From contig NZ_JAAKZW010000075.1 in assembly GCF_011044995.1 (NCBI RefSeq), positions 1 to 33,183 on the forward strand: DNA of 33,183 bases, given 5' to 3'. The notes beneath the pieces were generated by a model. The model saw only the letters and a list, made by a program, of their open reading frames with translations. It was not told where the DNA came from and ran no database searches. This document shows positions 9,170 to 16,297 of this stretch, piece by piece. Origin of the DNA: Streptomyces mesophilus (GTDB lineage: Bacteria; Actinomycetota; Actinomycetes; Streptomycetales; Streptomycetaceae). The position numbers and the translations under genes are program-made. The stretch's first letter is position 1. The number at the start of each line of letters is the position of its first letter.

Positions 9170-10441
9170 GTGCAATCACCTTCGACGTGGCGTCGGTCCA
9201 GCAAACGCGGGCTGCGCCTTTGGCCTGTCGGCATTGTCCTGGCTCTGGCCTTCGCTGCTGCTCTGCTGGTCGCCGCCGGTGTGTTCCTCACGGCATGGGA
9301 CCTACTGGGCGCTCGAGGACTGAAAACCGAGCAGCAGATCGACTCCAAGACGCTGTTCGACCTCGTGAAGCTGTCCTTCGGCGTGGTCGCCGGGGCCGGT
9401 GCGCTGGTCGCCTTGATCGTGGCCTACCGGCGTCAGCGTGTGGACGAGGATGGCGCCCTTCGCGATGTCACCCGCCTGCACACCGAGCGCTTCACCACCG
9501 CGGTTTCCCAACTCGGGGATGAATCGGCTGCGGTACGCCTGGGCGGCGTGCACGCTCTGGCCGGCCTCGCCGACGACGCCCCCAGCCCTGAGCTGCGTCA
9601 GACCTGCATTGATGTCCTGTGCGCGTACCTTCGCCTGCCCTACACCAGCGAGAACGAGCTCCCGGCAGGCGATACGGCCGCGCGCCACACGTTTCTGGCT
9701 CACCGCGAAGTCCGGCACACGGTGATCCGCATCATTCGCGACCACCTCCGCCCGGGCGCTGATCAACAGCGATCCTGGATGGGCTACCACCTGGACTTCA
9801 CCGGTGCCGTCTTCGACGGTGGAGACTTCTCCGGCTCGGTCTTCACCACAGGCGGCACCGTCGATTTCAGCAACGCGGTGTTCCTCAGCGGCAAAGTCGA
9901 CTTCAGTGACGCTCACTTCCAGGGAGGCGAGGTCACCTTCCACAAGGCACATTTCAGCGGCAGCAAGGTCGACTTCAGCTCGGCCTGGTTCAGCCTCAGC
10001 CGCGTCGACTTCCGCGGTGCGAACTTCGAGCACGGCACTATCAGCTTTGGTCAGACGAGGCTCGAAGAGTGCAGCCTGGACTTCACCAACGCAGGGTTCG
10101 CTGGCAGCAGGGTCAGCTTCAGTCGCGCCCTGCTCGTCGGTGGCTTCATCATCTTCCAGCGCGCAGCATTCAGCGCCAGCACCGTCAGCTTTATCCGCAC
10201 AGGCTTCGCAGGCAGCAACGTCGACTTCCGTGACTCGGAGTTCCACGGTGGCATGACACTGTTCCACCACGCGGACTTCTCCGGCGGAGTGGTCGACTTC
10301 ACCTATGCCGCATTCTTCGGTGGGACCGTCAGCTTCTCTGATGCCCGTGGCGCGGTGCAGCCCCTCGGGCTGGTGCCGGCTGATGGAACTCTGCCGGATG
10401 GGCTGGAAGTCCCGGCCTCCTGGCGTCCGTCAACCGCCTGA
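9170..10441 (+). CDS. Two-helix membrane protein with pentapeptide-like 12-residue repeats
   Basis: The GTG at 9170 follows GGGGAG. Residues 19-43 and about 67-86 are transmembrane helices. A helical soluble region at about 95-200 follows (LHTERFTTAVSQLGDES, RLGGVHALAGLAD), common in actinomycete pentapeptide-repeat membrane proteins. Residues 229-392 are about 14 tandem repeats with consensus [hydrophobic]-D/S-F-x-x-A-x-F-x-G-G/S-x. The F spacing gives a 12-residue period rather than the 5-residue period of classic pentapeptide proteins. The role is unknown; these repeats form beta-solenoids that often mediate protein or membrane contacts. The gene is divergent from the STAND NTPase across a 164-base gap, so shared regulation is possible. 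Confidence 0.7.
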   Translation: MQSPSTWRRSSKRGLRLWPVGIVLALAFAAALLVAAGVFLTAWDLLGARGLKTEQQIDSKTLFDLVKLSFGVVAGAGALVALIVAYRRQRVDEDGALRDVTRLHTERFTTAVSQLGDESAAVRLGGVHALAGLADDAPSPELRQTCIDVLCAYLRLPYTSENELPAGDTAARHTFLAHREVRHTVIRIIRDHLRPGADQQRSWMGYHLDFTGAVFDGGDFSGSVFTTGGTVDFSNAVFLSGKVDFSDAHFQGGEVTFHKAHFSGSKVDFSSAWFSLSRVDFRGANFEHGTISFGQTRLEECSLDFTNAGFAGSRVSFSRALLVGGFIIFQRAAFSASTVSFIRTGFAGSNVDFRDSEFHGGMTLFHHADFSGGVVDFTYAAFFGGTVSFSDARGAVQPLGLVPADGTLPDGLEVPASWRPSTA

Positions 10442-10454
10442 GCTTGTTCTTTAT

Positions 10455-10815
10455 CTACCAAGATCGGCCGGGTCTGCCGATGGCTTTGAGGGTCTCGGGG
10501 CGTTTGACGGTTTTGCCGACGTCGTAGCGGGGTGCGGGGTGGCGGTTCTTGATCCCGGGCGGTCGTCCGGGACCGGCGCCGCGAGGTTGGGGAACACGGG
10601 CGGGGCAGGACAGGTGGGCGCGGATGTTCCTGAACCCTCGCCGGACCCGGGCCGGGGTGAGCTGGGCGAGTTCGGCGGGTTTCTCCCAGGGCTGGCGGAG
10701 ATCGGCGGCCAGTGGCCGGGCGAGGCGGAGTTGGGTGTGTGCGACGACCAGAAGCCAGGTCCAGCGGTCCGCGGCCTCGGGAGTACGCAGTTTCGGGGTG
10801 GTCCAGCCGTGTCGG
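10455..10815 (-). mobile_element. 3' remnant of an IS transposase
   Basis: On the minus strand the sequence reads GWTTPKLRTPEAADRWTWLL, then a TQLRLARPLAADLR segment, then RVRRGFRNIR, then GPGRPPGIKNRHPAPRYDVGKT. This is the C-terminus of a common Streptomyces transposase family (the NF041680-like group, as I recall it). Only about the last 115 residues remain. The catalytic N-terminal part is absent, and the frame upstream of about 10815 no longer resembles a transposase. It is therefore a dead fragment marking a past insertion between the solenoid-repeat gene and the Nudix gene. Confidence 0.65.
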
Positions 10816-11012
10816 TGTACACGTGAACGTGGCCCTGGCAAGATTTTCGTGAAGCCGGGCTGTGCCACCGTGCGCCGGTGACGCTCCGTCACGGGTAACG
10901 GGAGTCTCGACGAGTGTGATGACCTCGTACGAACTGCGTCGCCGCACCTGGTATGCACGCCGGCCCGGGATGGGCAACCGCCGTTCTTCAACCACCCTGC
11001 AGGAGTCAACTG

Positions 11013-11531
11013 GTGACTGAGCCCGAGCAGTTCTCCCGCATCAAAATCCGCGTCGCAGCAGCCCTCTTCCACAACGACCAGGTCGCCCTGATCCACCGCT
11101 CCAAGAACGGCCGCGACCAGTACACGCTGCCCGGCGGCAACGTCGACGACGGCGAGGCGATCCCCGCCGCTCTCGCGCGAGAACTCGACGAGGAGCTCGG
11201 CCTGAACCTGCAACACCTGAGCCGGCAGCCGGAGCTGACCTGGATCCAGGACGCGATGCTCACCCGCCCCGGCTCCACCCCCTCACCCCGCAAACTGCAC
11301 CTCGTCTTCCGCCTCCACATCGACCAGGCGCAGCGCGCACGCCTGCGCACCGTCGAGCACGACGACACCGCAGGCGCCGGCCACCTCATCTGGAGCCACT
11401 ACAAGGAGACAGCCGACAAGGCGCTGTTCCCGCCCGTCCCGCTCGCCGAACTCCCCGCACCGGACGCCCCCGTAACCGCCGCCCAGGCGTGGGCCCTTCC
11501 ACTGAACGACACCAACTACCAGTGGATCTGA
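11013..11531 (+). CDS. Nudix hydrolase (172 aa)
   Basis: The GTG at 11013 has an AGGAG site at 11001-11005, 7 bases upstream. The Nudix box GX5EX7REUXEEXGU is complete: GNVDDGE, seven residues, then RELDEELGL, at about residues 46-68. It would bind the metal ions used to hydrolyse a nucleoside diphosphate linked to another group. The substrate cannot be predicted. A hydrophobic beta strand precedes the box (RVAAALFHNDQVALIHR) and a W-x-E-like segment follows later. The gene is monocistronic between a transposase stub and the repeat-flanked unknown gene. Confidence 0.85.
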   Translation: MTEPEQFSRIKIRVAAALFHNDQVALIHRSKNGRDQYTLPGGNVDDGEAIPAALARELDEELGLNLQHLSRQPELTWIQDAMLTRPGSTPSPRKLHLVFRLHIDQAQRARLRTVEHDDTAGAGHLIWSHYKETADKALFPPVPLAELPAPDAPVTAAQAWALPLNDTNYQWI

Positions 11532-11839
11532 CCCCAATGACCAGCCCCCACTGAGCGAACGGGCGCAGCGCGCACCACCCCCGACGGTGCCGTTGGTTCA
11601 TGGTGGAGGGGCGTAGCTCTGTCGGCGGTAAATGACAGCGCATGTCGGTGAGTTCTGGCAGCGACCACCGTGACGAACGCGGTGGCTTTGTTCACGAGTT
11701 TGGACAGCAGTTGTTCACCATCTCGGGAGGCAGGCGGATCGGACCTGAGGTCATGTTCGTGAGAACGGGAGGCACCATGTCGTGCGGCCTCCTGGGAGTC
11801 GCCCGTCCATGCCTCCGGTCACGGCCCTTCCGCCAACCG
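11532..11839. other. Gene-free stretch carrying one copy of an inverted repeat
   Basis: There is no convincing coding frame between the Nudix stop and the end of the minus-strand gene at 11840. The stretch contains the left copy of a repeated sequence at 11687-11734, plus a related half-element (ATGTTCGTGAGAAC) at 11753-11766. No clear terminator was seen. Confidence 0.5.
11687..11734 (+). repeat. Left copy of ~50-bp inverted repeat
   Basis: It begins TTTGTTCACGAGTTTGGACA and continues to GGGAGGCAGG. It matches, with mismatches, the minus strand of 12470-12520, which begins TTTGTCCACGAGATCGGACA and ends GGGAGGCGGG. The two copies are in opposite orientation and bracket the gene at 11840-12370. 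Confidence 0.6.
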
Positions 11840-12370
11840 TTAGATCGTCCGCCAGCATGGGGCGTCGTCATCAGGGACGTCCGGAGACGCGAAGTGGAAG
11901 GGCACGCGAAGGTGGCCAGCCAGCGCCCGGCCGGCCTCGGCGGCGGCAACACCAGGAGGAGGGGCGTCAGATCGGTGGTAGATAGTCGCCAGGTGGCCCT
12001 CCCCTTCCGGGGCGTCCAGAACGGCGACCAGGAGCACGAACCAGTCGTGCACTGTATCCCCGTCCCAGAGCGCCTCCACCGCCACCACACGTCCTGGGAG
12101 AGCCGCGGCGCGGGCCGCGAGCGAGGGGAGGTCCAGCGGATCAGGCGGCGTCCGCTCCACACGGTCGCCCAGAGCCTCGTACCGCGCGTGGACCACCCGC
12201 TCGGCTTCGTGCAGGCCCACCCCCAGCGGGCGCAGCGCCTCCCAGACGGACCTGACCGCCGACAGCCGGCGGTCGCGCAGCACGTCGGCATCGACCTCTC
12301 GGCAGGTCCGTTCCTCCAGGTAGGCCCACCAGCCGCTCACTGGGCCACCAGCCGGGATCTCAGGGTGCAC
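11840..12370 (-). CDS. Hypothetical protein (about 176 aa) between inverted repeats
   Basis: The frame is open much further upstream, but that part is low-quality arginine-rich sequence. The believable protein begins around YEVHPEIPAGGPVSGWWAYL. The first possible start there is GTG at 12368-12370, with no obvious ribosome site; a later GTG (PVSGWW) is an alternative. The product is soluble, acidic and Trp-containing. It has a helix-rich middle (SAVRSVWEALRPLGVGLHEAERVV) and a hydrophobic strand (TVHDWFVLLVAVLDA) near its C-terminus. I do not recognise the family. Repeat copies on each side suggest it arrived as, or within, a small mobile unit. Confidence 0.55.
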   Translation of the reverse strand: MHPEIPAGGPVSGWWAYLEERTCREVDADVLRDRRLSAVRSVWEALRPLGVGLHEAERVVHARYEALGDRVERTPPDPLDLPSLAARAAALPGRVVAVEALWDGDTVHDWFVLLVAVLDAPEGEGHLATIYHRSDAPPPGVAAAEAGRALAGHLRVPFHFASPDVPDDDAPCWRTI

Positions 12371-12469
12371 TTCATAGGTTCGAACGTACGCCAGGCCTCG
12401 GTGCCCGCCCTGGCCGCCTTCTTGGTGGTGCTGTCGAATCTCGTGAACATTCCGCCCTGGTGTCGTGGG

Positions 12470-12520
12470 CTTCCCGCCTCCCAAACTGGTGTCGAAGTGC
12501 TGTCCGATCTCGTGGACAAA
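12470..12520 (-). repeat. Right copy of ~50-bp inverted repeat
   Basis: On the minus strand this is the counterpart of 11687-11734. A further half-element, minus-strand ATGTTCACGAGATTCGACAG, lies at 12431-12450. The TTCACGAGATTCGACAGCA-like core therefore occurs twice on this side and about one and a half times on the left. Confidence 0.6.
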
Positions 12521-12654
12521 GCCACACCGGCTCCGGAAAGGCGCCGAGCCAGGCTCCCGGTCATACCCCGGGCACCGGGCTCCACTCCCAGCCCGCCCAC
12601 AGCGACTGGCTCTGTCCCAGTACCCACAGCCGTCGGATCGCTCAGAGAGCGCGG

Positions 12655-13185
12655 CTAATCCAGGTGTCGTGGTCGGAGCATCACGGTGAGGGGCGGGGAG
12701 TCCGGTGAGGGCTGGGAGCCGCCGATCGTCTGGTATCCCCAGCGGGCGTACAGGGCCTGGACGCGGCCGTCCTGGTTTGCCGGGGAGACCATCAGCGACA
12801 CCGCGGGTTCGGGGCGTTCGGCGAGGAGTTCGTCGTGGATGAGCTTGGCGATGCCGCGGCGCCGGTGGGGTTCGACCACCATCATTTCCTTGATCGCGAC
12901 CGTGGGTGTGGCGGTGACCTCGGGGGAGGGTGCGGGGGTGGTCCGTTTCCACCACCGGTCCTCTGAGGTGAGGCTGTTCACGTAGCCGTAGCCGACCGGC
13001 ACACCGTCCACGCTCGCGATCACGGTCTCCCAGCCCGGTTCCTTGCCGTGCCGGGCGAGGCGCTCGGCGTAGCGCTCCACGCTGTAGTGCGGGTCATGGA
13101 GCTGGGCGCGGCGGACGTCGGCGTAGATCTCGATGAGGGTTTCCCACACTTCGTCGATGTCGCGGGCGTGGACCAGGTCAGCCAT
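12655..13185 (-). CDS. GNAT-family N-acetyltransferase (176 aa)
   Basis: The acetyl-CoA binding motif A is visible: a strand (AIKEMMVVEPHRRR) followed by GIAKLIHDELL, at about residues 98-122. Motif B follows (VSLMVSPANQDGRVQALYARWGYQ). An N-terminal helix and substrate-side elements make a full-length domain. The ATG at 13183-13185 lies inside the end of the upstream regulator gene (8-base overlap, ATGGCTGA) with CGGAGGA just before it. The two are therefore translationally coupled. The acceptor substrate is unknown. Its place beside a putative RiPP operon leaves open a tailoring or self-protection role, but this is inference. Confidence 0.8.
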   Translation of the reverse strand: MADLVHARDIDEVWETLIEIYADVRRAQLHDPHYSVERYAERLARHGKEPGWETVIASVDGVPVGYGYVNSLTSEDRWWKRTTPAPSPEVTATPTVAIKEMMVVEPHRRRGIAKLIHDELLAERPEPAVSLMVSPANQDGRVQALYARWGYQTIGGSQPSPDSPPLTVMLRPRHLD

Positions 13186-14440
13186 GAGTCCTCCGAAGGT
13201 GAGCGTGGGCGAAACCGTCCCACTGGCGGGCGGGCGTACTGGTCGGAGCGGTGCGCTGCAGTGCCTGGCTGAAGCCGGTCAGCATGCCGGCGACCCGGGG
13301 GTGCGCGATCGAGGCAACGGGGATGGACATCGCGGTGTCCACGGCCGGTCCGAGGTCGCCCTGGCCGAGCTGGGCTTGGGCGAGGCGGGCGGTGGTGATC
13401 GCTCGGGTGCGCTCCAGTTCGGGGCGGAGCGCTGCGAGGCTGCGGTGGGCGTGGGCTTCGGCGGTGGCGTAGTCGCGGGCCGAGAGGTGGGCGGCTGTGG
13501 CGAGGCTGTGGAGCTCGGCCCGGTCGAAGAACGCAGTCAGCCACAGCGGCCTCGGTTCGGCCGGGTCGGCGCGGTCGAAGGCGTCCTGCGCGAGGCCGAG
13601 GGTGCGGCGGATGGCGAAGGTGTCGCCCTGGATGCCGTAGATCGCGGCGTGCCGTGCGTGGCCGAGGGCGGCGTAGATCGGGTCTCGGCGGGTGATCGGG
13701 AGGCGGCGGGCGGCGTCGTTCGCGGCGAGGGCATCGACGGGGCGGCCGAGGTGGCGGTACAGGGATCCGGCGTGGGACCAGATGCGGAACTGGATCGCAT
13801 GGTCGTCGGACATGCCGGCCAGGGTGGAGGCGCGGTCGAAGTGGCGTTGCGCGGCGTCGAAGCGGCGGCCGTCGATCGCTGCCCACATCGCCGAGGACGT
13901 GAAGGATGCGGCGGTGGCGTAGACGGCGGACTGGATGCGCTGGGAGCACGAGTCCCGTTGCAGGAGTTCCAGGGCCTGGCCGGCGAGGCCGAGTGCCTGG
14001 GTCTCGATGGTGAGCCGGCCGCCCTGGCGGTGGTCCTTGGCGATGATCTCGGCGAACTTCGCGTGCAGGCGCTGTATGTCGCCGGCCCCGACTCTGCGGG
14101 GCGCACCCTGCGCGGGCCCCGTCGTGGCGGCGCCGACGATGAGGCCGACCGCGGCGGCATGGAAGGTGCGGCGGAGCACGGGGTCCTCCTGATCGTTCCT
14201 GGTGCGGGGAGTGAAACCCAGCTCCGTTGCTGTGCAGCCGAACACCATCTCTATGGCGATGCGCTGCTTCGTGTGCGGCCATCCGGTCTTCCCGGACACG
14301 AGGTTGAACACGCTGCGCGCCGAGACCTTCCCTCGGGTGCCGGTGAGCTGTCCGATCGCATCGTTCATGAGCTCGGCTAACTCCGCTTGAGTCATGTCGA
14401 GTTCACGCATGCGCGCCCGGAGGGCGTCGTTGGCCGCCAC
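13178..14440 (-). CDS. XRE-type HTH regulator with TPR-like C-terminal domain (420 aa)
   Basis: Residues about 5-70 form a helix-turn-helix (RMRELDMTQAELAELMNDA, then SARSVFNLVSGKTGWPHTKQ). From about residue 100 to the end there are Ala/Leu/Arg helical pairs typical of TPR repeats in Streptomyces transcriptional regulators. Such proteins sense a signal through the repeats and repress or activate nearby genes. The GTG start at 14438-14440 lacks a strong ribosome site. It is divergent from the radical SAM operon across 156 bases and overlaps the GNAT gene by 8 bases. It is the natural candidate to control both transcription units. Confidence 0.8.
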   Translation of the reverse strand: MAANDALRARMRELDMTQAELAELMNDAIGQLTGTRGKVSARSVFNLVSGKTGWPHTKQRIAIEMVFGCTATELGFTPRTRNDQEDPVLRRTFHAAAVGLIVGAATTGPAQGAPRRVGAGDIQRLHAKFAEIIAKDHRQGGRLTIETQALGLAGQALELLQRDSCSQRIQSAVYATAASFTSSAMWAAIDGRRFDAAQRHFDRASTLAGMSDDHAIQFRIWSHAGSLYRHLGRPVDALAANDAARRLPITRRDPIYAALGHARHAAIYGIQGDTFAIRRTLGLAQDAFDRADPAEPRPLWLTAFFDRAELHSLATAAHLSARDYATAEAHAHRSLAALRPELERTRAITTARLAQAQLGQGDLGPAVDTAMSIPVASIAHPRVAGMLTGFSQALQRTAPTSTPARQWDGFAHAHLRRTHG

Positions 14441-14488
14441 CTGTTCAACGTAGCCGTGTGATCCGCACCGGCCCCAGTGCGAGGGTCA

Positions 14489-14517
14489 AATTTTCCGGTT
14501 GCCCCCATCCAGGTCAA
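14489..14517 (-). promoter_or_regulatory. Putative sigma-70-type promoter for the XRE regulator
   Basis: On the minus strand TTGACC (14512-14517) and AAAATT (14489-14494) are separated by exactly 17 bases. They point at the regulator gene starting at 14440. The match to -35 is good and to -10 moderate. Confidence 0.4.
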
Positions 14518-14596
14518 CCCGCTTTTTCATCGCCTGCACCGTCCGTGCGCCGCTGTACTGAACCCGACCGCCCCACCGATCGAGGAGACGAGCGCG

Positions 14597-14944
14597 GTGA
14601 CCGTGACTGAGCAACCGAAGCCCCAGACCGACACCGGCACCGACCCCAGACCGATCGACGTCGCCCAGGTCGACGAGGACAGCGACTGGGCGCTCCAGAT
14701 CCGCTTCAACGTCCCCGACCGGCCCGAGATCGACGACCGGCTGTTACGCCTCACCGGCGCTCTGAACCTCCTCGTACGCGAGGGCTTGGCCGAGAACAAC
14801 CCCGAGGCCCGGGCCTTGTACCGCGCCGCCTATGTGCTGCTCGGCCACCAGGGCGTCGAGCGCACCGACGCGCAGGCCTACGAGCACGTACGCGCCCTCG
14901 CCCGGGTGGCCCGGACCTTCGCCGCTCTGTACCGCCGCCGCTGA
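14597..14944 (+). CDS. Small helical protein heading the radical SAM operon (115 aa)
   Basis: The GTG at 14597 has GAGGAG about 9 bases upstream; a second GTG at 14603 is an alternative. The product has an acidic, disordered N-terminus of about 35 residues followed by four predicted helices (RPEIDDRLLRLTGALNLLV, ARALYRAAYVLLG, AYEHVRALARVARTFAALYRRR). It does not look like a PqqD/RRE winged-helix peptide-recognition domain. The codon at 14744-14746 is TTA, which in Streptomyces requires the bldA tRNA. Its translation may therefore be tied to development or secondary metabolism. It ends 19 bases before the radical SAM start and is probably co-transcribed. The role is unknown. Confidence 0.7.
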   Translation: MTVTEQPKPQTDTGTDPRPIDVAQVDEDSDWALQIRFNVPDRPEIDDRLLRLTGALNLLVREGLAENNPEARALYRAAYVLLGHQGVERTDAQAYEHVRALARVARTFAALYRRR

Positions 14945-14963
14945 CCGGATGGGAGTCCCGTTC

Positions 14964-16082
14964 GTGCATCAGCTCATCGCCAGCCCGCAGCAGCACACGT
15001 ACTTGATCGCACGGCCAGGGGTGAAGCGCGGAGCTCGGCTTCCCGCCGACCACTATGAGCAACTCCGCAACGCGGCCCAGATAGACGCTGCGGTGCCTGA
15101 GTGGCTCGCGCACATGGCCAGCGCCGTATGGGGTCTGCGACTGGCCGGGCAGCCCATGAACGGGCACGTCCTCGTACGGGAGCGGGCCGCGCTTGGGTAC
15201 TCCCGCGCCACGTGGGAGATCAACAAGGGCTGCAACTTCGACTGCGAGCACTGCTTCCTCGCGCAACGCGAGTTCGAGGGCATGACGTGGGAGCAGAAGA
15301 CGCAGCTCATCGACATCCTGCGGGATGCCGGCGTGCTGTGGCTTCAGTTCACCGGCGGTGAGCCCACCATCGACAAGGACTTTCCGGCTGCCTACGAGTA
15401 CGCCTACCGCCAGGGCATGTTGTTGGAGATCCTCACCAATGGCTCCCGCCTGGCCGCCGCCCCGGTCCTGGACCTGCTGACCACGCTGCGCCCGCACAAG
15501 ATCACCGTGTCTCTGTACGGGGCGAGCGACGCGTCTGCCGAGGTACTGACCCGCTCCCCGAAGGCGTACAGCCGGGTCATCAAGGGCCTGATGGCGATCC
15601 GGGAGGCGGGGCTGAACACCGAGATTGCGCTGATCGTCACCACGCACAACGCCCACGAGATCATCGCCATGCGCACCATCGCCGCCGACCTCGCGGACAC
15701 GGTGACCGAGTACGCGAACATCAGCCCCACCTACGACGGGCAGCCCGACCCGCTCGCCACCCAGGCACCCGAATTCCTCGACCGATCCACGCCGTTCACC
15801 AGCTGCCCGGCCGGCCACACGTTCCTGCACGTTGACCCGATCGGCTTGGCCACCATGTGCAAGGTCGGCCGTGAGAACCCCATCAATCTTCTGGACACCG
15901 GAGTCGAAGGGCTCGCGGACCTGCCGCGTATCGCCGATGCCCAGATGCTTCGCACCGGAGGCTGTACGGGCTGCAAACTCTCCGGCACCTGCCGGGTCTG
16001 CCGGCCGCTCGCCAAGGCCTACCAGGAAGCGAAGGCACCGCTGAATACCTACTGCCAACACGGACAAGGAGTACGCGCATGA
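14964..16082 (+). CDS. Radical SAM enzyme with SPASM-like C-terminal cysteines (peptide maturase candidate)
   Basis: The GTG at 14964 is chosen because GGGAG at 14951-14955 is 8 bases upstream; the ATG at 14949 has no ribosome site. The CX3CX2C cluster (CNFDCEHC, residues 90-97) ligates the SAM-cleaving 4Fe-4S. FTGGEPT is the SAM-binding GGE motif. The C-terminus carries a CX2CX5CX2C block (GCTGCKLSGTCRVC) with further Cys residues before and after, as in SPASM/twitch domains holding auxiliary clusters. Enzymes of this layout modify ribosomal peptides. Its TGA overlaps the ATG of a 46-aa peptide gene (ATGA), which strongly suggests that peptide as the substrate. The reaction type cannot be read from the sequence. 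Confidence 0.85.
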   Translation: MHQLIASPQQHTYLIARPGVKRGARLPADHYEQLRNAAQIDAAVPEWLAHMASAVWGLRLAGQPMNGHVLVRERAALGYSRATWEINKGCNFDCEHCFLAQREFEGMTWEQKTQLIDILRDAGVLWLQFTGGEPTIDKDFPAAYEYAYRQGMLLEILTNGSRLAAAPVLDLLTTLRPHKITVSLYGASDASAEVLTRSPKAYSRVIKGLMAIREAGLNTEIALIVTTHNAHEIIAMRTIAADLADTVTEYANISPTYDGQPDPLATQAPEFLDRSTPFTSCPAGHTFLHVDPIGLATMCKVGRENPINLLDTGVEGLADLPRIADAQMLRTGGCTGCKLSGTCRVCRPLAKAYQEAKAPLNTYCQHGQGVRA

Positions 16083-16219
16083 CCGCCGTTGCCGTAGAGA
16101 TCCGCCCCCGCCCCACCGAGGACGCACCGGAGCCCGAGGCCCTGATCGTCGTTGAGGACATCGAGGCCCTGACGACCGGGGCCATGCCCGGCTGCAGTGA
16201 CGACAACCCCTACCGGTAA
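16079..16219 (+). CDS. Putative RiPP precursor peptide (46 aa)
   Basis: The ATG at 16079 overlaps the radical SAM stop (ATGA) and the frame ends with TAA at 16217-16219. The first part of the peptide is acidic and leader-like, with a hydrophobic patch (ALIVVEDIEAL, residues 21-31). A TTGAM turn is followed by the C-terminal segment PGCSDDNPYR (residues 37-46), which has the only Cys, two adjacent Asp, Asn, Pro and Tyr. This leader/core architecture directly after a SPASM-like radical SAM gene is typical of RiPP precursors. A thioether or other crosslink at Cys39 to a neighbouring residue is one possibility. I do not recognise it as a named class. It is easily missed because of its size. Confidence 0.7.
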   Translation: MTAVAVEIRPRPTEDAPEPEALIVVEDIEALTTGAMPGCSDDNPYR

Positions 16220-16237
16220 CCCGTCGCGACCACCACG

Positions 16238-16263
16238 GGCCCCACTCGGTACCGGGTGGGGCC
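16238..16263 (+). terminator. Strong hairpin between precursor peptide and APH-like gene
   Basis: The arms GGCCCCAC (16238-16245) and GTGGGGCC (16256-16263) pair perfectly, with a T-G wobble and the self-complementary CGGTACCG between them. It starts 18 bases after the peptide stop and ends 34 bases before the APH-like start. No T-tract follows. It may be a partial terminator or mRNA-stabilising structure giving excess precursor transcript, as is common after RiPP precursor genes. Confidence 0.55.
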
Positions 16264-16297
16264 ACGCTCCACCTCACCGCGAGAAGAGTCTTCGAGC

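Noticed and set aside
10919..11018. A 32-codon frame (MTSYELRRRTWYARR...) overlapping the Nudix start
   Set aside because: No ribosome site and no family resemblance; the overlap with the GTG start is probably chance.
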